Shown piece by piece: positions 1 through 9,380 of a stretch of DNA of 64,000 nucleotides. Every line of letters begins with the position of its first letter. Positions within the stretch are counted from its first letter, which is position 1. The stretch comes from Paenibacillus sp. H1-7. GTDB lineage: Bacteria; Bacillota; Bacilli; Paenibacillales; NBRC-103111. Location of the stretch: positions 6,325,501-6,389,500 of the forward strand of contig NZ_CP031168.1 in the NCBI RefSeq assembly GCF_022354825.1, read 5' to 3'. A model generated the notes under the pieces. It made no database searches. It was not told where the DNA came from and saw only the letters and a list, made by a program, of their open reading frames with translations. Position numbers and translations under genes: made by a program.

Positions 1-55
1 GCAGCACTGAATTTAGCAGACTCCTTACCCAAGCAGCACGGCTTCAATAACAGCA

Positions 56-108
56 AAAGGCTGTCGCCTCAAGCAGATGAACCTGCTCAAAGTGACAGCC
101 TCTTTCCC
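56..108 (-). terminator. Rho-independent terminator after the UxaA-family gene
   Basis: An inverted repeat with AGGCTGTC and GACAGCC arms and an inner GCAG/CTGC stem is followed on the minus strand by a short T-rich run. It lies about 55 bases after the stop of the UxaA-family gene. Bases 1-55 show nothing else recognisable. Confidence 0.65.
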
Positions 109-163
109 GTACCCGCTCCTGCGATCACAGCAAACAACGCGTAGTCCGGGTTAAATCATGGAT

Positions 164-2869
164 TTATAACGAAACGCCGAGAAATCCTCTCGTTAATTGA
201 AAATCAATATTGCCTTGCCGATAAAGCCGCGGAGTATAGCTGTGCTCCAAGACCTGCTTGCAGCTCTCCAAAATCTGCTCGTTCCAAGCGGACGGAGCCC
301 CGGTTAACAGCAGATCCAAGTCGTCTGCATAAGCTTCCTGCATGGCCGGCTCCGACGCAACTTGCAGCATGGGCACGAACGGATGCGTCTGCATCGGCCG
401 GCGATGAACCAGCGCAATGATCAATTCTACCCCCGTTGCCGCCAAGCCCGTCACCGTCTCCACCCAATGCTCGGTCGGGGTTTCCATAATGTGGAACCCG
501 CTTCTGTCGGAATGTTCTCCGTAAGCCAAGGACGGCTTAACATCGGATGAAGCCAATACAGTGTCCCGGTACGCAGCCGTTGTAAGGAGTCCGCTGTTCT
601 CCGGTACGACCACCATACCGCCGGCGCCGGCAATCCATTGGGTCAATATGCCGAGCTGCTCACCGGCAGCCTCTCCAACCGGACCATCGCTCACGATTCC
701 GATGCGCAGCCCTTCCAGACCGGTCTGCTCCGTCAACGTCGGCCCAGCTGCCGACAGCTGATCGGCAAACCACGCCTCCACCTTGCGCGACACCTTTTCA
801 ATGCCGCCGTCCAGTTGAATGCTGGCATAGCCCAGCCGGCTCGGGTCAATCCCCATCTCCTCCATCCGGTGGCGCATGTAGTCATTATGCGTTTTCTCGC
901 ATCCATGCTCCAGAAGCAGACATTGCCTGACCAGCGGGTGGGTGACGTAGCCGATCATGGTGCGGGAAAACAACTGCTCCGCCTGACCGCCTGAATTACC
1001 GCAGCCTTCCGTATGAGCCAAAGCAACAAAGCGCGAGAGATGCCCGGGTTGGCCGAGCCCCTTTTTGTTCATCTGCGATGCGATCATTTTGGCCACCTGC
1101 CCGGCACACAGACTGGTCGGCACGATTAACCCGATCCGGTCGCTGGCCCGATGATCTTCGAAGCGGTTGAAGGTGAAGCTGATCGGAGGGGCAGCTTCGG
1201 CTGCGTCCGTGCGAATCGCAATGGGTTCCCCGGTCGGCTGAGGGGCATGAAGCAAGGAGTCCAGCCGGCTTGCATCGGTTTGCCGCCAGTTACGCCAAAT
1301 TTGCACCTGCGCATGGCCGGCCTTCTCGCCTACACTGCGCTGACCTGAGGCAACCTGCACCATCCGTTCAAAGGTGTCCTTGCCCAGCTCATCCATGGAC
1401 ACACCTTCCTGATAGCGCCCCGCATTGATATCCATATCATTGGCAAGCAGCTGGAAGCGCTGCGTCGTCGTAACGACCTTGATCGTCGGCACAAAAGGAA
1501 AGTTCGTCACCGAGCCGTTGCCCGTCGTGAAGAAAATGAGATTGCAGCCCGATGCCACCTGTCCGGCAATGCTCTCGAGGTCGTTACCCGGGCTATCCAT
1601 AAAGTAAAAGCCGGATTCCTTCATAAGTGCGCTATAATCAATGGCGTAGTCAAGGACGGTAGCCGGGTCTTTCTTTTGGGCGGCGCCGATGGACTTAAGA
1701 TAAATGTTATAAAGACCGCGATATTTGTTGCCTCCGGACGGATTTCCTTCCGCGTTGGCGCCGTGCCAAGCCGTCCGCTCTTTGAATTGCTCGATCAGCT
1801 TTAAAAAGGTGCGCGCGGTTTCCGCATCGCGAACCTTTTGCAAAATATACGTCTCGGCACCGATCAATTCATCGGTTTCGCACAGGTTGGCGCTTCCGCC
1901 GAAGCGTACAAGCTCCTGCGCAACCCAGCCTAGAAGCGGATTGGCCGAAATGCCGGAGAAGGCATCGGAGCCGCCGCAATTGAGCGCAATTTTGAGATGG
2001 CTGACCGATTCAGGGGTCCGTTCGACGGCGTTGACCGTCGGCAGCCAATTACGAACAACAGCTTCACCCCTATCCAGCTGCTCTTCAAAACCGCCTTGAA
2101 TGGTCAAGAACCGGTGCAGCACTTCATTCAATGGATAATTGTGCGCGCGCAGATACGACTCCACCATCCCATTGTTGATGGATCCCATGCCGTCATCGAC
2201 TATCAGCACGGCGCCCACGTTAGGGTTGACGATAAATCCGGCCAGCGTTCGCAGCAGCATCTCCAGATTATTGGGCCGATCCGTAGCTCCCTCGGTATGC
2301 GCCACGGGGACAATTCCATCCACCTGGGGATATAGCTTCAGATCGTTTTGAAGACGGGCGGCGAGTTGGGTCACATAGCTCCCCGTACGCGAGGTTGTGC
2401 CCAATAGCACAACGTTGTTGCGGGTACCGACTCCGCGAGCCTGACTGCGCCGATAGCCTAAGAATGTACGCGTATCCGGATAGTCGGGCAATCTCGTGGC
2501 CGGCTGAAATTTCTCTTCGTCCAGAGCAAAGGCCGGAACTTGATCGATAAAATTAGGCGCCGCCGGCAACGTAAAATCAGGCGAACGCCCGTGAAGCGCC
2601 TCCAGAACGTCATTATTGATCACATAATTGCCTGGATGTATCGGCTGAATCGCTTCTCCAAACGGCAGTTCCCAGGACAATAAAGCCTCCCCCGGCGCTA
2701 TGGCCTGCACGGCAAAGCGGTGGCCCTCCAAGACGGTATAATCCAAGGTCAACGTTTGATCTTGACAGGAAATGACGGTGCCGGCATCCAGCCTGCGAGT
2801 GGCAACGGCAACATTATCTCCTGGCAAAGGAAGCCTGGCGACTTCGTCAAAGCGGTAAGAAACGCTCAT
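164..2869 (-). CDS. UxaA-family hydro-lyase, double-length (altronate/galactarate dehydratase-like)
   Basis: The 901-residue protein resembles altronate/galactarate dehydratases, which remove water from sugar acids in the cytoplasm. Residues about 1-100 look like the SAF-type N-terminal domain. About 130-530 is a GD_AH-type catalytic region with VAHTEGATD and a later NFPFVPTIKV segment. About 570-890 repeats this layout with VPTSLC, ALAHTEGCGNSG and a THPFVPMLQV segment. Known UxaA/GarD proteins are about 500 residues, so this looks like an internal duplication. The second copy keeps Cys in the VPTSLC and TEGCG positions; the first has no Cys there, so the copies may differ in activity. The substrate is not readable from sequence. 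It lies 139 bases after gcvH with no clear terminator between, so read-through from the gcvH glycine riboswitch is possible. Confidence 0.8.
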   Translation of the reverse strand: MSVSYRFDEVARLPLPGDNVAVATRRLDAGTVISCQDQTLTLDYTVLEGHRFAVQAIAPGEALLSWELPFGEAIQPIHPGNYVINNDVLEALHGRSPDFTLPAAPNFIDQVPAFALDEEKFQPATRLPDYPDTRTFLGYRRSQARGVGTRNNVVLLGTTSRTGSYVTQLAARLQNDLKLYPQVDGIVPVAHTEGATDRPNNLEMLLRTLAGFIVNPNVGAVLIVDDGMGSINNGMVESYLRAHNYPLNEVLHRFLTIQGGFEEQLDRGEAVVRNWLPTVNAVERTPESVSHLKIALNCGGSDAFSGISANPLLGWVAQELVRFGGSANLCETDELIGAETYILQKVRDAETARTFLKLIEQFKERTAWHGANAEGNPSGGNKYRGLYNIYLKSIGAAQKKDPATVLDYAIDYSALMKESGFYFMDSPGNDLESIAGQVASGCNLIFFTTGNGSVTNFPFVPTIKVVTTTQRFQLLANDMDINAGRYQEGVSMDELGKDTFERMVQVASGQRSVGEKAGHAQVQIWRNWRQTDASRLDSLLHAPQPTGEPIAIRTDAAEAAPPISFTFNRFEDHRASDRIGLIVPTSLCAGQVAKMIASQMNKKGLGQPGHLSRFVALAHTEGCGNSGGQAEQLFSRTMIGYVTHPLVRQCLLLEHGCEKTHNDYMRHRMEEMGIDPSRLGYASIQLDGGIEKVSRKVEAWFADQLSAAGPTLTEQTGLEGLRIGIVSDGPVGEAAGEQLGILTQWIAGAGGMVVVPENSGLLTTAAYRDTVLASSDVKPSLAYGEHSDRSGFHIMETPTEHWVETVTGLAATGVELIIALVHRRPMQTHPFVPMLQVASEPAMQEAYADDLDLLLTGAPSAWNEQILESCKQVLEHSYTPRLYRQGNIDFQLTRGFLGVSL

Positions 2870-3008
2870 AAATTTCTAGCTCCTTATTGGATGATTTGAA
2901 AGAGTTATTTACAAATCCGTTGTATCCGTGTGCATGCTGTGTAAAAGCTTCCGTCGAGTTGTTGAATACGCTTACGGTACTAACCGCCCGTATGGGCAGC
3001 GGATCGTT

Positions 3009-3407
3009 CTACTCTTGTCCGGCAATAAGCTGCCTGTATGCTTCTGCAGTGAGCAGTGGATCCAGAGCTTGATCCGTATCGCCGTCCACCTCGACTTCGA
3101 CAATCCACCCGGCCTCGTAAGGCTCGCTGTTAACCAGCTCCGGCGAATCCAGCAAACCTTCATTCACTGCCGTTACCGTCCCCGCAACCGGACTGAACAG
3201 ATCGGACACCGTCTTAACGGATTCGATCGTTCCCATGGGCGCATGCGCCTCCAGTCTGGCTCCGACCTTCGGCAGCTCTACAAACACAATATCCCCAAGC
3301 TGCTGCTGGGCGAAGTCGGTAATGCCGATTCGGACCACCGCCGCTTGTCTCTTTTCAGCCCACTCATGCTCTTCCGTATAACGCAAACCTGCTCTTACTT
3401 CGCTCAT
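3009..3407 (-). CDS. gcvH: Glycine cleavage system H protein
   Basis: GcvH carries the aminomethyl group on a lipoyl arm between GcvP, GcvT and the L protein. The 132-residue length is normal for the family. The lipoylation motif ESVKTVS places the lipoyl lysine at K65, and GDIVFVELP and the Asn-Ser-Glu-Pro-Tyr stretch are typical. The ATG at 3407 is chosen because the protein then starts MSEVRAGLRY; an in-frame GTG at 3416 is an alternative. It is transcribed away from gcvT-gcvPA-gcvPB and has its own tandem glycine riboswitch and terminator upstream. Separating gcvH from the other gcv genes while keeping glycine control is the notable point. Confidence 0.95.
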   Translation of the reverse strand: MSEVRAGLRYTEEHEWAEKRQAAVVRIGITDFAQQQLGDIVFVELPKVGARLEAHAPMGTIESVKTVSDLFSPVAGTVTAVNEGLLDSPELVNSEPYEAGWIVEVEVDGDTDQALDPLLTAEAYRQLIAGQE

Positions 3408-3478
3408 CGTCAACACCCACCCGTTTCATCAAAATGTTCAAGCTTTTTGACGTTTCGTTGGAACTCGTTCCCAAAGAC

Positions 3479-3524
3479 CAAAAAAGGACAGGAAAAGGCA
3501 GCTTGCCTTGTTCTCTGTCCTGGG
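3479..3524 (-). terminator. Terminator of the gcvH glycine riboswitch
   Basis: On the minus strand AGGACAG pairs with CTGTCCT around an inner GGCAAGC/GCTGCC region, followed by six T. It begins inside the last bases of aptamer 2 and ends about 70 bases before gcvH. This is the expected layout for a riboswitch expression platform, with terminator formation opposed by glycine binding. Confidence 0.8.
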
Positions 3525-3715
3525 TACCTGAGAGTTTAGGGCCGGGTGACTGCAACGCTCCCTTGCCTTTACCCCTTTGGTGGCTTACGCTCTCTCCAGA
3601 GGCGCGTCGGATGCCGGTACGTTTACCTGTGAGATTAATCGCCATCCGGCAGGTGTGGCGACTTGCTCCTTCGGTGCCTCACGGCCGCTTGCGCCGCTGC
3701 GGTCTCTCCCAACCA
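3511..3715 (-). ncRNA. Tandem glycine riboswitch upstream of gcvH
   Basis: The minus strand carries two consecutive glycine aptamers. The first begins GGGAGAGACC, contains CACCGAAGGAGCAAG and ends with CGCGCCTCTGGAGAG. The second contains CACCAAAGGGGTAAAGGC and ends with AACTCTCAGGTACCCAGGAC. These are the conserved cores of the known gcvT motif. Tandem aptamers linked by a short spacer are usual. With the terminator at 3479-3524 this should be an ON switch, raising gcvH and possibly the downstream UxaA-family gene when glycine is plentiful. Confidence 0.92.
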
Positions 3716-3735
3716 TCGTCATACGCTGTATTGAC

Positions 3736-3764
3736 ATTATACCTCAAGCGTAATTCAACCGATA
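3736..3764 (-). promoter_or_regulatory. Likely promoter of the gcvH riboswitch transcript
   Basis: A perfect TATAAT -10 box is on the minus strand (ATTATA at 3736-3741 on plus), about 20 bases before the first aptamer. No good -35 box is visible at standard spacing, so only the -10 is firm. Confidence 0.45.
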
Positions 3765-3808
3765 TGGAGATGTCAAGAATCCGCTCCAAATGTTTCCTGA
3801 AGTTTCAG

Positions 3809-3838
3809 TTGACCCGGGGCCGCGCTTTAGATCATAAT
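3809..3838 (+). promoter_or_regulatory. Likely promoter of the gcvT riboswitch transcript
   Basis: TTGACC at 3809-3814 and CATAAT at 3833-3838 are separated by 18 bases, a good vegetative-sigma promoter. It lies about 40 bases upstream of the plus-strand glycine riboswitch. Confidence 0.55.
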
Positions 3839-3878
3839 GAACATAGAGCAATGCCAATCGAATATGCGGATGAACGTA

Positions 3879-4085
3879 TTGGGAGAGATTACCTGTATCC
3901 ACGGTAACGCCGAAGGAGTAAGCCCGTCTTAAGACAGGTGAATCTCTCAGGCAAAAGGACCTTTACCGGACGCGCCTCTGGAGAGCACCCCGCTTCATGA
4001 AGCCGGGTCACCCAAGGGGAAACTTGCAGACCGCTGTGCCATTGAAGACGGCTGTAAGGTAACTCTCAGGTACAAGGGACAGAGC
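3879..4085 (+). ncRNA. Tandem glycine riboswitch upstream of gcvT
   Basis: Aptamer 1 starts GGGAGAGATTACC, contains CGCCGAAGGAGTAAGC and closes with GAATCTCTCAGGCAAAAGG and CTCTGGAGAG. Aptamer 2 contains CACCCAAGGGGAAAC and closes with AACTCTCAGGTACAAGG. It controls gcvT-gcvPA-gcvPB through the terminator that begins within its last bases. Its mirror partner controls gcvH on the opposite strand. Confidence 0.94.
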
Positions 4086-4147
4086 GAAACGAAATCGCAG
4101 ACATGCTTCAGCATGTGCTGCAGACCGTTTCGTCCTGTCCTTTTTTG
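4070..4147 (+). terminator. Terminator of the gcvT glycine riboswitch
   Basis: GGGACAG with GCGAAACG pairs with CGTTTCG and CTGTCC around an inner CATGCTTCAGCATG hairpin, followed by six T. It ends about 50 bases before the gcvT start and is the expected glycine-controlled expression platform. Confidence 0.85.
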
Positions 4148-4198
4148 GCTTTTCTTTGTTTGGGAATGACCATCCAAATAACGACCGAGGTGATTCAA

Positions 4199-5308
4199 GT
4201 GAGTCCGTCTTTGAAAAGAACGCCGCTGTTCCCTCTGTATGCCCAATTTCCTGGCGTCCGCTGCATCGATTTCGGCGGCTGGGAGCTGCCCGTCCAATTT
4301 TCCGGCATTATCCGGGAGCACGAAACCGTCAGGCAGCAGGCCGGCTTGTTCGACGTCTCGCATATGGGCGAATTTCTGCTGACCGGCGACGATGCCGAAG
4401 CATTCCTGCAACGAGTCATGACCAACGACGTCTCACGGCTGGCTGACGGCCAGGCGCAGTATACGTTGATGTGCTATGAGCACGGTGGCGTCATCGACGA
4501 TCTGATCGTCTACCGTCTGTCGGCCGGTCAATTTATGCTTGTCGTTAACGCCTCTAATATCGATAAAGACTTCCGCTGGCTGGAATCTCATCTCCCCGGC
4601 GGCGCAACCCTCGTAAACAAATCTGACGATTTGTCCCTTCTCGCATTGCAAGGCCCAAGCGCCGAAGCCATCGCCGCCCTAATTACAGATGCCGATTTGA
4701 AGGCGCTGCCGCCATTTCATTTTATTAAAGAAGCCGAAGTATGCGGCGTTCCCGCTCTCGTCTCCCGTACAGGCTACACCGGCGAGGACGGATTCGAATT
4801 TTACGTTGCCGCAGCCGATGCCCCCGCGCTGTGGACGGGATTGCTGGCAGCAGGCCAGCCGCACGGTCTTCTCCCTGCCGGACTTGGGGCGCGGGATACG
4901 CTTCGGTTCGAGGCGAAGCTGCCGCTGTACGGTCAAGAGCTGAGCGATTCGATCACACCGCTGGAAGCGGGACTCGGATCTTTCGTCAAGCTGGCGAAGC
5001 CCGATTTCATCGGCCGGGAGGCCCTGCAGAAGCAAAAGGAGCAGGGCGTGCCGCGCAAGCTGGTCGGCATCGAGATGATCGACCGCGGCATTCCCCGCTG
5101 CCACTACCCCGTCTATGCCGGCGGAGCGTTGATCGGCGAGGTGACTACAGGTACGCAATCGCCGACGCTGAAGCGTAATCTGGGCCTTGCGCTCATCCAA
5201 GCGGATTTCGCGCAGCCTGGCACCGAATTGGAAGTGGAAATCCGCGGAAACCGGCTCAAAGCGGCTGTTGTCCCAGCGCCGTTCTACCGGCGGGGCGCAA
5301 AAGCTTAG
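4199..5308 (+). CDS. gcvT: Aminomethyltransferase, glycine cleavage T protein
   Basis: GcvT moves the methylene unit from the H-protein lipoyl arm to tetrahydrofolate and releases ammonia. The 369-residue product has the typical FGGWELPVQFSGI and HE start, DVSHMGE, the RTGYTGEDGFE motif and GLGARDTLR. The GTG start at 4199 is chosen because GAGGTGA precedes it at good spacing and the product then starts at the usual family position; an upstream in-frame extension would run into the riboswitch terminator. It is first in gcvT-gcvPA-gcvPB, 39 bases before gcvPA, and is controlled by the glycine riboswitch. Confidence 0.95.
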   Translation: MSPSLKRTPLFPLYAQFPGVRCIDFGGWELPVQFSGIIREHETVRQQAGLFDVSHMGEFLLTGDDAEAFLQRVMTNDVSRLADGQAQYTLMCYEHGGVIDDLIVYRLSAGQFMLVVNASNIDKDFRWLESHLPGGATLVNKSDDLSLLALQGPSAEAIAALITDADLKALPPFHFIKEAEVCGVPALVSRTGYTGEDGFEFYVAAADAPALWTGLLAAGQPHGLLPAGLGARDTLRFEAKLPLYGQELSDSITPLEAGLGSFVKLAKPDFIGREALQKQKEQGVPRKLVGIEMIDRGIPRCHYPVYAGGALIGEVTTGTQSPTLKRNLGLALIQADFAQPGTELEVEIRGNRLKAAVVPAPFYRRGAKA

Positions 5309-5347
5309 CCTTACGCATGAATACAGAAAAAGGAGTGGACTCATACG

Positions 5348-6699
<1,352 letters not shown>

Positions 6700-6703
<4 letters not shown>

Positions 6704-8157
6704 AGCCCGAGAAGGCACTGATATTCGAGTTGAGCAAGCCGGGACGCGTTGCGTATTCGCTGCCCGATTGCGATGTTCCCGAAGCGGACCCGGCCGGGCT
6801 GATCCCGTCCCACCTGATCCGCAGCGAGCCTGCTGCGCTGCCGGAAGTGTACGAGGTGGATGTGATCCGCCATTACACCGAGCTGTCCCGCCGTAATTTC
6901 GGCGTGGACAACGGCTTTTATCCATTAGGATCATGTACCATGAAATATAATCCGAAAATTAACGAGGATACGGCGCGTCTTCCCGGGTTTGCCGGGATTC
7001 ACCCGTATCAGCCGGAATCCAGCGTCCAGGGTGCGCTGGAGCTGCTGTACACGCTGCAGAACGATCTCGCCGCTCTCACCGGCATGGACCAAGTGACGCT
7101 GCAGCCCGCTGCCGGAGCCCACGGCGAATGGACGGGGCTCATGATGATCCGGGCTTACCACGAAAGCCGCGGTGAAGCGCGGACGAAAGTGATCGTGCCG
7201 GACTCGTCGCACGGCACGAACCCGGCCAGCGCCACGACAGCGGGCTTTGAGACGCTGACGATCAAATCAAACGAGCAAGGGCTGGTCGATCTGGACGCGC
7301 TGCGGGCTGCCGTCGGTCCGGATACGGCCGCTCTGATGCTGACGAATCCGAGCACCTTAGGCTTGTTCGAGGAGCACATTCTGGAAATCGCGGATATCGT
7401 CCACTCCGCCGGAGGACTGCTCTATTACGACGGTGCCAACTCTAACGCCATCATGGGCATCACACGCCCCGGCGACATGGGCTTTGACGTTGTGCATCTC
7501 AACCTGCACAAGACGATGAGCACTCCTCATGGCGGCGGCGGACCGGGAGCGGGACCTGTAGGGGTCAAGAGCAAGCTCGTCCCCTTCCTGCCCAAACCGC
7601 TCGTAGCTCTGCGCGAAGACGGTACGTACTATCTCGACGCCGAACGTCCGAGCTCCATCGGCCGCGTCAAAGCGTTCTACGGCAACTTCGGCATACTCGT
7701 CCGGGCTTACACATACATCCGCACCTACGGGCCGGAAGGGCTGCGTCAAGTCTCGGAATGTGCCGTGCTGAACGCCAACTACATGATGCACCGGCTCGCG
7801 CCATATTACGAAGTACCCTATCCGGGAGTGTGTAAGCACGAGTTCGTCATGTCCGGACGCGGACTGAAGCAGTACGGCGTGCGCACCATCGATGTAGCCA
7901 AGCGGCTGCTCGATTTCGGTTATCACCCGCCGACCATTTATTTCCCGCTGAACGTCGAGGAATGCATCATGATCGAGCCGACGGAGACGGAGAGCAAGGA
8001 AACGCTCGATGCGTTCATCGATACGATGATCCGGATCGCCAAAGAAGCTGAGGAGCAACCCGAGCTGCTGCTGAACGCGCCGTATACCACCGTCGTCAGG
8101 CGGCTGGACGAAACGCTCGCCGCGCGCAGGCCGGTGCTGAATTGTACGTGCGGCTAA
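6700..8157 (+). CDS. gcvPB: Glycine dehydrogenase (decarboxylating) subunit 2
   Basis: This is the C-terminal, PLP-binding half of the split P protein. The 485-residue product has GSCTMKYNPK, QPAAGAHGEWTGL, and the PLP lysine in HLNLHKTMSTPHGGGGPG, where K271 should form the internal aldimine. It starts inside the end of gcvPA. No terminator is obvious immediately downstream. The protein ends LNCTCG. Confidence 0.96.
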
Positions 8158-8159
8158 GC

Positions 8160-8330
8160 CGTCTTACTAGCCGCGGAATCTCTGACCACGGTCGAGCCCG
8201 TCGGCTCCTGCGTTCATCCGCAAATTCAGCTGGATGAATCGGCCGGGCCGACTAATAAAAGCTCTATCAAGGCCTTTCCTGGATAATCGGCTTTAAAGTC
8301 TTGCTGCTGCATAATTCGTGTTATCACCAA
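8160..8330 (-). pseudogene. Possible remnant of a LacI-family regulator C-terminus
   Basis: The minus strand between gcvPB and the AraC gene encodes fragments such as KALIELLL, QLNLRM and GSTVVRDSAA in different frames. Placed together they resemble the end of LacI/GalR regulators, where a helix ending in ELLL is followed by a final strand and GST. At least one frameshift separates the pieces and no N-terminal domain is seen. It may be a decayed gene or chance. Nothing else is recognised in 8158-8365. Confidence 0.3.
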
Positions 8331-8364
8331 ATAGATTAAACGTCCGATGACTCGGAGTCTATGG

Positions 8365-8410
8365 AAAAAAGGGTTCTTGTGCCAAAAGCTGCTTTGGCCA
8401 AGAACCCTTT
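8365..8410 (-). terminator. Terminator after the AraC-family gene
   Basis: GGGTTCTTG and CAAGAACCC arms surround an inner GCCAAAG/CTTTTGGC region, followed by six T on the minus strand. It lies about 25 bases after the AraC-family stop codon. The plus strand also has a short T run, so it may serve both directions. Confidence 0.85.
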
Positions 8411-8434
8411 CCTTTACCGGCTCGCCCCGCCTCA

Positions 8435-9220
8435 TTACTGCGCAGGCAGCTCCCTCTCTTTTATATAGGCCGCAGGGGGTTTACCCGTTTCCCTTTTGAA
8501 CACTTTATGAAAATACGACGGATCGCAGTAGCCCAAATAATCGGATATATCCGCAACCGTCCTCTGCGAATGCTGAAGAAGGTATACCGCCGTTTTCATG
8601 CGAAGCGCATGGATATAACCGCCTATCGTCTGCCCCGTTACTTCACTGAACAGCGAAGCGGCATAGTTCGGGCTTTTGCCGATAACGTCGCCAAGATGCT
8701 CTTTCGTCACTTTTTCGCGGTAATGGTTTTGAATATAGGTCTTCATTTGCTCCGCATGGCGCTCCTTCACTCCGGATCGTTTCCCCTCGTCGAGTTCCCT
8801 GTTCCAATGGGTCAATATTTCCAAAGCCAGCGACTGGCACATCGCTTCGCAATAAGTGAGCCTTTCCTTCCATTCCTCATGCATCATCCGGAACCGCTGC
8901 AGCAGCAGCTCGTATTTGCCGGTCTTCCATTTGCAGCTTTCTTCCGCAGATAGAATGGGGAGCTGGGGTGCAGACTTATCGTTTCGGAATGTGATCACGT
9001 ACTTTTCGTGGGTCACCGTCGGTATGCTTTTGCCGTAAAACGGCGTTCCAGCCGGGATGAGCAGCATATCCCCCTTTTCGAGCATCTGCTTGTCGTGGTT
9101 AATCCAGTACAGGCATTTGCCGTAGCTGACCAGGACCAGAACATGCCATGGCGCTCCGTGCTCATAATCCTCATACCATTGCACACCCGTATCCTGCCTT
9201 ACATCCACCACGTACAGCAT
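8435..9220 (-). CDS. AraC-family transcriptional regulator with cupin sensor domain
   Basis: The 261-residue product has an N-terminal cupin-like sensor half (HGAPWHVLVLVSYGKCLYW, then GDMLLIPAGTPFYG) and a C-terminal double helix-turn-helix. The second helix-turn-helix reads VADISDYLGYCDPSYFHK followed by FKRETGKPPAAY, the typical AraC signature. The ATG at 9220 is chosen over a TTG at 9244 because GGGGGTG precedes it. It is divergent from pyk; two direct repeats in the shared upstream region could be its operators. The ligand is unknown, though this architecture usually senses sugars or sugar acids. Confidence 0.85.
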   Translation of the reverse strand: MLYVVDVRQDTGVQWYEDYEHGAPWHVLVLVSYGKCLYWINHDKQMLEKGDMLLIPAGTPFYGKSIPTVTHEKYVITFRNDKSAPQLPILSAEESCKWKTGKYELLLQRFRMMHEEWKERLTYCEAMCQSLALEILTHWNRELDEGKRSGVKERHAEQMKTYIQNHYREKVTKEHLGDVIGKSPNYAASLFSEVTGQTIGGYIHALRMKTAVYLLQHSQRTVADISDYLGYCDPSYFHKVFKRETGKPPAAYIKERELPAQ

Positions 9221-9280
9221 GGCCGACACCCCCTTTTGCCACAAAAAACTCCTGCTTTATGCTCTGCAGCTTCATTTTAT

Positions 9281-9307
9281 CGTACTATTATACATTTACC
9301 GTACTAT
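9281..9307. promoter_or_regulatory. Direct repeat CGTACTAT, possible AraC-type operator
   Basis: CGTACTAT occurs at 9281-9288 and again at 9300-9307, 19 bases apart, in the region between the divergent AraC-family gene and pyk. AraC-type regulators often bind direct half-sites about two helical turns apart. Regulation of pyk or autoregulation is inferred only. Confidence 0.35.
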
Positions 9308-9380
9308 ATTTCATAGTTTTATTCGACAATTTTCCCTACAATGAATATCAACAGCATATATAGAGGAGAGGAACCGACTG

